8,368 nt of DNA from Bacteroidales bacterium (GTDB lineage Bacteria; Bacteroidota; Bacteroidia; Bacteroidales; Paludibacteraceae): assembly GCA_004557405.1 (NCBI GenBank), contig SFDZ01000037.1:1-8368 (forward strand). The letters run 5' to 3'. The notes beneath the pieces are model-generated. The model was not told the origin of the DNA, searched no databases, and saw only the letters and a list, made by a program, of their open reading frames with translations. Numbering within the stretch: the stretch's first letter is position 1; every line of letters starts with the position of its first letter. Shown here piece by piece: positions 5,383 through 8,368 of this stretch. Made by a program: the position numbers and the translations under genes.

Positions 5383-5423
5383 TAAAAAAAGGCTCACCCG
5401 CATTTTTCAGCGTGCGAGCCTTT
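5383..5423 (-). terminator. Intrinsic terminator inside the gene cluster (minus strand)
   Basis: AAAGGCTC (5416-5423 on the complement) pairs perfectly over 8 bp with GAGCCTTT (5388-5395), and six inner positions extend the stem with one mismatch and one G-U pair. A T-rich tail (TTTTTTTATTG on the minus strand) follows. It lies between the stop at 5448 and the ATG at 5370 and points along the cluster. On the plus strand only three T follow, so it acts leftward. No promoter fits between it and the next ATG, so it is probably a partial terminator that reduces transcription past the capsid-candidate genes. Confidence 0.75.
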
Positions 5424-5447
5424 GATACAATAACAGTTAATCTTCAA

Positions 5448-6071
5448 TCACTTCCTTGCCGCAAATACAAGTATTACCACAAGCACTATCACCACCACCG
5501 ATACGCCTACTATCAGCCAAAGGCTGCCCGAGTCGGCTGTCGATTTTGGCCGATCGCTTTTCGGGTCATTTGGGGCTGTCGGCTGGCTGCCGTTAGCACC
5601 TTTGCCCTTGTTTACCAAGTCGATAATCGTAGAGCCACCCTTGCCAATTTGTGTCCAAATACCATCCATATAGCGCATGGCTGTATCAAACTTGGCCGAT
5701 GTGTCATCAGAGGTACCGGATTCGGTAGCAGCATCGCCGGCGGCAGTGGCATCGTCGGCAGGCACTGTTTGGCCGTCGCCACGCCAAACCGCTTTGTTGC
5801 GTTTGGCACCTGTGGCACGATCGAGCGACAGATAATGCCGCTTGATTTCGGCCATCTGGTCGGCATCGGTCAGTACCTCTTCGGCCATCGCGGCAAAAGG
5901 CACAATGAACTCGTCGCCGTACTCATTCCACAGATCAATAGCGGCTTGTACACTGATTTCTTCGGGTTTGTAACCAAATTTGGCAAACAACGGCGCGATT
6001 TTTTCAGGCGAAACAGTATTCAGCGCAAAGTTTATTGCGCTGTCCACTGTCAGTATTCGATTTTGTCCCAT
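5448..6071 (-). CDS. Structural candidate with C-terminal membrane segment
   Basis: 207 aa from ATG 6071. Residues 1-95 are helical and globular (LTVDSAINFALNTVSPEKIA, DLWNEYGDEFIVPFAAMAEE), then comes a low-complexity Ala/Asp/Thr/Ser linker (DDATAAGDAATESGTSDDTS, 105-124). A second helical stretch (FDTAMRYMDGIWTQIGKG) leads to a Pro/Ser/Lys-rich spacer and a very strong membrane segment (184-203, LWLIVGVSVVVIVLVVILVF) closed by AARK. It lies directly after the capsid candidate (36-bp gap) and before the terminator, so it shares that gene's transcription level. A membrane protein linking shell and internal membrane is a reasonable inference; no family was recognised. Confidence 0.75.
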   Translation of the reverse strand: MGQNRILTVDSAINFALNTVSPEKIAPLFAKFGYKPEEISVQAAIDLWNEYGDEFIVPFAAMAEEVLTDADQMAEIKRHYLSLDRATGAKRNKAVWRGDGQTVPADDATAAGDAATESGTSDDTSAKFDTAMRYMDGIWTQIGKGGSTIIDLVNKGKGANGSQPTAPNDPKSDRPKSTADSGSLWLIVGVSVVVIVLVVILVFAARK

Positions 6072-6107
6072 ACTTCAATCGTTCGTTATGGTTTTACCAA
6101 AAAGGAT

Positions 6108-6779
6108 TTATTCGCCAAAAACGGCTTTACGCACATTTTGCAAGGCTTCGGCTGCATCGAGCGATGCGCCAAGCATCAACGTCAGGTCGAGTTGACGACC
6201 GGCAGCCACCGTTACAATGAACAAGTGTTTGTCGTCGAGAATCAATGGTTTGTTCTTGATCTCGACCATGGTGCGATCCAACTGACCTTGCGTCAGATAA
6301 GTGCGCGGCGAAATCTCTTCGTAACCATTACCCTTGATCGGGCTGAAACGTGCATGTTTGATTTTTTGACCAAACTGCGAAGCGTTGTCGGTACCAAGTT
6401 GCATGGCATCGACGATGGTGGGATTGCGCGTAAAGTGCGCTTGAATGAATGCCAGTTTCGGGCAATCACATGTCATCAGCACCTTGTCGGACTGTTTCAA
6501 AAACTCGCCATCGGCCACAATGGCATCTACTTGTTCGCCGGCTACGGCGGCAATGTCTTCTACCGACGACAATGCACCGGCAAAAACGGCTACGGTGTGA
6601 GAAACGGTATCGTTGTTTTTCAACGAAATTTGAACCGGCTCACCCAAATTCGATTCGTCGATAAAATCGGCGGCTCCTACTGTCTGACCGTTAGCACGGA
6701 TGGTGCGGATGCGTTTTTTCAACGATACCGACTCGTTGCCATTGAAACGGTCGCTCAAATTTTGTTTGTTAATGTTCAT
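6108..6779 (-). CDS. Candidate major capsid (structural) protein
   Basis: 223 aa from ATG 6779, the largest protein of the cluster without a membrane segment or signal peptide. After a basic N-terminus (SVSLKKRIRTIRANG, about 18-32) it is rich in alternating hydrophobic/polar beta-type stretches: EPVQISLKN, DTVSHTVAVFAG, KVLMTCDCPKLAFIQAHF, KHLFIVTVAAGRQLDLTLML. It ends in a short helix (SLDAAEALQNVRKAVFGE). A mostly beta protein of this size, second in the operon and ahead of a terminator, fits an abundant shell protein. It is smaller than typical double jelly-roll capsid proteins (PM2 P2 is about 270 aa), so a single or reduced jelly roll, or another fold, is possible. AAGGAG directly abuts the ATG, too close for a usual Shine-Dalgarno site. 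Function is inferred from context and composition. Confidence 0.75.
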   Translation of the reverse strand: MNINKQNLSDRFNGNESVSLKKRIRTIRANGQTVGAADFIDESNLGEPVQISLKNNDTVSHTVAVFAGALSSVEDIAAVAGEQVDAIVADGEFLKQSDKVLMTCDCPKLAFIQAHFTRNPTIVDAMQLGTDNASQFGQKIKHARFSPIKGNGYEEISPRTYLTQGQLDRTMVEIKNKPLILDDKHLFIVTVAAGRQLDLTLMLGASLDAAEALQNVRKAVFGE

Positions 6780-6803
6780 CTCCTTAATTTTTTAGATGGT
6801 TTG

Positions 6804-6986
6804 TTACTTCCGGCCTCGGAATGAAGCGGGTTTATCACTCTCGGTTGTTTGGGGTGCATCGCTCGATGCTGCCGCTTTGCTCGATGCTGCCGCTTTGTCG
6901 GATTTCATCGCTTTCGCGCCGAAAAACAGCACAAGCACAATGACTATGGCGAGCATGATGCACACGGTTGATGTTTTGTTCCACAT
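6804..6986 (-). CDS. Small N-terminally anchored membrane protein with Ala/Ser repeat
   Basis: 60 aa from ATG 6986 (MWNKTSTV). An ATG at 7019 adds 11 residues but lacks the A-rich leader found before 6986. Residues 7-26 (TVCIMLAIVIVLVLFFGAKA) form the membrane segment. The tail holds SDKAAASSKAAASSDA, produced by an exact 18-bp tandem duplication at 6862-6897, and ends in FRGRK. It is the first gene of the cluster, 24 bp ahead of the capsid candidate. No family was recognised. The low-complexity tail may vary in length between strains. Confidence 0.7.
   Translation of the reverse strand: MWNKTSTVCIMLAIVIVLVLFFGAKAMKSDKAAASSKAAASSDAPQTTESDKPASFRGRK
6862..6897. repeat. Two exact 18-bp tandem repeats inside a coding region
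   Basis: The unit CTCGATGCTGCCGCTTTG occurs at 6862-6879 and again at 6880-6897. It keeps the frame and gives the doubled Lys-Ala-Ala-Ala-Ser-Ser element of the small membrane protein. It looks like a slippage duplication. Confidence 0.85.
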
Positions 6987-7206
6987 AGTTTTATAATTTT
7001 TTTTGGTTAGAAAATCCACTTTTTGTTCAACCGCCTACACAAGCAGGCCGACCTTTTGGCCGCTCCTGCTTGCGTCGGTACGTTCCTCTTGGGTGCAATC
7101 AATCATCATCAATACATGCAAAAATTTGACCCGTTCCCGGTGCCACAATACATATTTCATCTTTTTCGTAGGCACTCAAGCGAACTGTTTGAACTATCCA
7201 ATAACC

Positions 7207-7214
7207 CAAATATA
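7207..7214 (-). promoter_or_regulatory. Candidate -7 box for the structural operon
   Basis: The minus strand reads TATATTTG, a full match to TAnnTTTG, and lies just after a minus-strand terminator, where a fresh promoter would be expected. No TTTG box occurs 19-21 bp upstream, so it would be weak or activated. It would give a leader of about 210 nt before the ATG at 6986, containing the 7040-7072 hairpin. Confidence 0.35.
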
Positions 7215-7220
7215 TTTTAC

Positions 7221-7253
7221 AAAAAAAATCCGTGCTTCGTTGTTGAAACACGG
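7221..7253 (-). terminator. Intrinsic terminator, minus strand
   Basis: CCGTG and CACGG (7249-7253 and 7230-7234 on the plus strand) form the base of a stem that continues after one mismatch with TTC/GAA around a 6-nt loop. Eight T follow after one base on the minus strand. It lies downstream of tRNA-Arg and would end read-through from the tRNA promoter before the phage-like cluster. Confidence 0.6.
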
Positions 7254-7256
7254 TTG

Positions 7257-7264
7257 CAAAGATA
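7257..7264 (-). promoter_or_regulatory. TATCTTTG box directly upstream of a terminator
   Basis: TATCTTTG on the minus strand matches TAnnTTTG. No TTTG box is seen 19-21 bp upstream; that position falls in the first units of the 10-bp array. A start about 7 nt downstream would lie inside the terminator stem, so either it is not a promoter or it drives a transcript that cannot fold the complete hairpin. Confidence 0.25.
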
Positions 7265-7280
7265 CGACACCGCCAAGGGG

Positions 7281-7370
7281 CGATGGTGGGATTTGGTGGG
7301 ATTTGGTGGGATTTGGTGCGATTTGGTGGAATTTGGCGCGATTTGGTGCGATTTGGTGGGATTTGGTGGT
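7281..7370. repeat. Nine-unit, 10-bp G-rich tandem array
   Basis: Units follow ATTTGGTGGG in strict 10-bp register. The first (7281-7290) is degenerate (CGATGGTGGG). Those at 7291, 7301 and 7351 are exact. Those at 7311, 7321, 7331, 7341 and 7361 differ at one to three positions, nearly all in the GGTGGG half, so ATTTGG is almost invariant. The plus strand carries many GG and GGG runs at regular spacing and could fold into stacked two-layer G-quadruplexes. The period near one helical turn places every unit on the same face of the DNA. No protein or function can be assigned. Confidence 0.9.
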
Positions 7371-7433
7371 TTTTATATTGTCGTTTTATTTTTGCGTGTG
7401 TTTATTTGTGTTTATGGCCTAAAATAAATTTTC

Positions 7434-7453
7434 GTTGACAATCTGTTGACAAT
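7434..7453. repeat. Direct repeat GTTGACAAT x2
   Basis: GTTGACAAT occurs at 7434-7442 and again at 7445-7453, so the spacing is 11 bp, about one helical turn. It lies 49 bp from the 3' end of tRNA-Arg. Short phased direct repeats beside a tRNA attachment site are typical of arm-type binding sites of tyrosine integrases or their excision factors; that reading is inference. Confidence 0.6.
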
Positions 7454-7501
7454 AAAAAAAAGCAAAACAACTGAAAATCAATCGTTTCGCTACAAATTTT
7501 G

Positions 7502-7575
7502 TGATTCCGCCGGGATTCGAACCCGGGGCCCTCAGCTTAGAAGGCTGATGCTCTATCCAACTGAGCTACGGAACC
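7502..7575 (-). tRNA. tRNA-Arg (anticodon TCT)
   Basis: The minus strand folds as a complete tRNA. The acceptor stem is GGTTCCG with CGGAATC (one G-U pair) and discriminator A. The D arm contains AGCTCAGTTGGATAGAGC, the anticodon stem TCAGC/GCTGA holds loop CTTCTAA with anticodon TCT (reads AGA), and the T arm is CCGGGTTCGAATCCCGG. CCA is not encoded. It is 74 nt long. The 3' end faces the phage-like cluster, as expected if the element integrated at the tRNA 3' end and restored it. Confidence 0.97.
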
Positions 7576-7599
7576 CCCCTCTTTCTACATTTACGACTG

Positions 7600-7630
7600 C
7601 AAAAGTAATGCTTTTTTGTCGAACACACAA
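7600..7630 (-). promoter_or_regulatory. Promoter of tRNA-Arg
   Basis: The minus strand reads TACTTTTG at 7607-7600, a full TAnnTTTG match 25 bp before the tRNA 5' end. A partial TTG(T) box ends 20 bp upstream (7628-7630). Confidence 0.5.
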
Positions 7631-7681
7631 CTTTTTCCAAAAAAAATCCTAATCACACCATAACAATTCAACTATTTTTAC

Positions 7682-7689
7682 TACTTTTG
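7682..7689 (+). promoter_or_regulatory. Promoter -7 box of the lipoprotein gene
   Basis: TACTTTTG matches TAnnTTTG and lies 27 bp before the ATG at 7717. No clear TTTG box is found 19-21 bp upstream. It is divergent from the tRNA promoter. Confidence 0.5.
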
Positions 7690-7716
7690 TAGGCTGAAAC
7701 ATCGGTAAACACACCT

Positions 7717-8250
7717 ATGAAACGGATACAAAAATTGTGGTTATTGGCATGCGCCCTATGCGCACTGACCGCTTGCGAAAGCTCGCAAAACTACTCCAAG
7801 CAGTTGGAAAGCGAACAAAACAAAATAGATGCCTGGCTGCAACGCAACGGTTACGTTGTGCAGACGGTATGTCCGCCGGACTCGGCGTTCGTCATTGGGC
7901 AGTGGTACCACCTTGGCAGCGAAGAAATCTATTTCTGCATCGACTCGATAGGCAGCAACGTGCGCATACACAACGGCGACGAACTCATCGTGCGCTACGT
8001 CGAAAGCACGCTCGACGAGTTGCCCATCGTGCATAGTTATTGGACGACACTCGACAAGCCCAACCCCGACATCATCACCAAGGGCTCGACCATCAACAGT
8101 TGCGAAGGCTGGGACAACGCTTTCGACGTGATGCGCTACTCGGGCACCATCGCCCAAGTCATCGTCCCCTCGAAAAAAGGATTCTCGGCTGCCACCTCGT
8201 CGGTAGTGCCCTACCACTACAAACTGTTGATGCGCAAAGTGGCCAAATGA
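7717..8250 (+). CDS. DUF4827-like lipoprotein (host gene, FKBP-like fold proposed)
   Basis: 177 aa. MKRIQK, a hydrophobic stretch and LTAC (17-20) form a lipoprotein signal, with Cys20 as the lipidated residue; the protein is therefore probably anchored to the inner or outer membrane and faces the periplasm or the surface. SSQNYSKQLESEQNKIDAWL followed by NGYVVQTV, then EIYFCIDSIG, then NGDELIVRYVESTLD matches the layout of Bacteroidales DUF4827 lipoproteins, which have been related to the FKBP peptidyl-prolyl isomerase fold. The C-terminal part (EGWDNAFDVMRYSGTIAQVIVP, then SSVVPYHYKLLMRKV) fits the helix plus P-Y-x-x-L-x-x-x-V strands of FKBP-like domains. It is monocistronic here, GC-richer than the cluster, and chromosomal. 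The family call is from memory of the pattern. Confidence 0.85.
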   Translation: MKRIQKLWLLACALCALTACESSQNYSKQLESEQNKIDAWLQRNGYVVQTVCPPDSAFVIGQWYHLGSEEIYFCIDSIGSNVRIHNGDELIVRYVESTLDELPIVHSYWTTLDKPNPDIITKGSTINSCEGWDNAFDVMRYSGTIAQVIVPSKKGFSAATSSVVPYHYKLLMRKVAK

Positions 8251-8368
8251 GGCGCGCGCCATAAACTTCACCCTAAAATCCGCAACTATCATCCAATACA
8301 CGATTAAGGGTAGATTTATGAGTCGTTAGTAGCAGCTTTCAGTAAAAAGCAACAGCACAACATCAATA
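8251..8368. other. Intergenic end of window
   Basis: No gene is visible. A GC-rich palindrome GGCGCGCGCC (8251-8260) follows the lipoprotein stop directly, without a T-run after it. ACCCT (near 8270) and AGGGT (near 8308) could pair weakly. No convincing terminator or promoter was found. Confidence 0.5.

Larger units (their letters stand above)
6987..7501. other. Gene-poor junction region between phage-like cluster and tRNA-Arg
   Basis: This 515-bp stretch holds no convincing gene. From left to right: an A/T-rich leader of the cluster (6987-7020), a hairpin with 8-bp arms CAAGCAGG / CCTGCTTG (7040-7072), a possible 41-codon minus-strand frame (7160 to 7035, weak), a minus-strand promoter box (7207-7214), a terminator (7221-7253), a second promoter box (7257-7264), a nine-unit 10-bp array (7281-7370) and two GTTGACAAT repeats (7434-7453). 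It probably contains the attachment-site region and the start of transcription of the element. Confidence 0.6.

Noticed and set aside
4729..5385. A 218-codon plus-strand frame.
   Set aside because: It is antisense to the HEVGH metallopeptidase gene, whose motif order and tail anchor make the minus strand the coding one.
6780..6785. AAGGAG as a Shine-Dalgarno site for the capsid candidate.
   Set aside because: It abuts the ATG with no spacer, and Bacteroidota generally do not depend on such sites; probably fortuitous.
5412..6824. A 470-codon open frame on the plus strand, the longest in the window.
   Set aside because: It lies opposite two well-formed minus-strand genes that have operon spacing and clear membrane or beta patterns. 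Its own translation has no domain and an atypical Cys/His/Arg-rich composition, and it spans both genes and the gap between them, as antisense shadows do.
1..6986. Filamentous phage (inovirus) with many small membrane proteins.
   Set aside because: No Zot-type ATPase, signal-peptide-bearing major coat protein or replication protein is seen in the window. The enzymes and the large soluble beta-rich protein fit a membrane-containing icosahedral virus better. It cannot be fully excluded without the left flank.
7281..7370. CRISPR array.
   Set aside because: The units are 10 bp long and contiguous without spacers.
7003..7427. Two plus-strand frames with Trp/Gly-rich repeats over the 10-bp array.
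   Set aside because: A 10-bp unit is not a multiple of three, so the apparent repeats change frame with every unit; they come from the DNA repeat and not from a protein.
7446..7652. A plus-strand frame across the tRNA (AGIRTRGPQLRR...).
   Set aside because: This is the typical false translation of the antisense of a tRNA gene.
8251..8260. GGCGCGCGCC palindrome as a terminator of the lipoprotein gene.
   Set aside because: No loop and no T-run on the plus strand; probably a chance GC palindrome.

Overview
The window looks like a Bacteroidales (phylum Bacteroidota) chromosome carrying one end of an integrated, phage-like element. The host assignment rests on repeated TAnnTTTG promoter boxes (two with a TTTG box exactly 19 bp upstream), AT-rich leaders instead of Shine-Dalgarno sites, a lipoprotein of a Bacteroidales-type family, and a tRNA-Arg gene without an encoded CCA. 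None of this could be checked against a database here.

Layout from right to left, which is the direction of transcription of the element. Positions 7586-8250 are ordinary chromosome: divergent promoters for tRNA-Arg(TCT) (7502-7575, minus) and for a DUF4827-like lipoprotein (7717-8250, plus). The 3' end of the tRNA faces the element, the usual geometry for integration into a tRNA 3' end. Positions 6987-7501 hold no convincing gene. They hold a pair of GTTGACAAT repeats, a nine-unit G-rich array in strict 10-bp register, a minus-strand terminator, promoter boxes and a hairpin. From 6986 down to position 1 about 17 small genes are packed on the minus strand, most separated by 1-25 bp or overlapping by a few bases.

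About 13 of these 17 genes encode a protein with one predicted membrane segment, at the N-terminus or at the C-terminus. The largest protein without one (6108-6779, 223 aa) is the best candidate for a major capsid or other abundant structural protein. The others include a tail-anchored HEVGH metallopeptidase, an LRAT/NlpC-P60-like protein with H-H-C catalytic residues and a C-terminal anchor, a membrane-anchored peptidoglycan-binding protein and two annexin-like proteins. This composition fits a tailless virus with an internal membrane (the PM2, FLiP or PRD1 type of life style) better than a tailed or filamentous phage. No packaging ATPase, replication protein or integrase lies in the window; if the idea is right they should lie to the left of position 1.

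The left end (1-1700) looks like an accessory or moron zone. The peptidoglycan-binding gene is duplicated: the copy at 1-255 is intact but cut by the window edge, and the copy at 847-1165 has an 80-bp frameshifting deletion. The copies are interleaved with two LPD3/BECR-nuclease-like genes. Each copy carries a well-formed plus-strand promoter upstream of the gene and pointing away from it. Each promoter leads to a short transcript unit that ends at a terminator-like hairpin, so two small RNAs may be encoded here.
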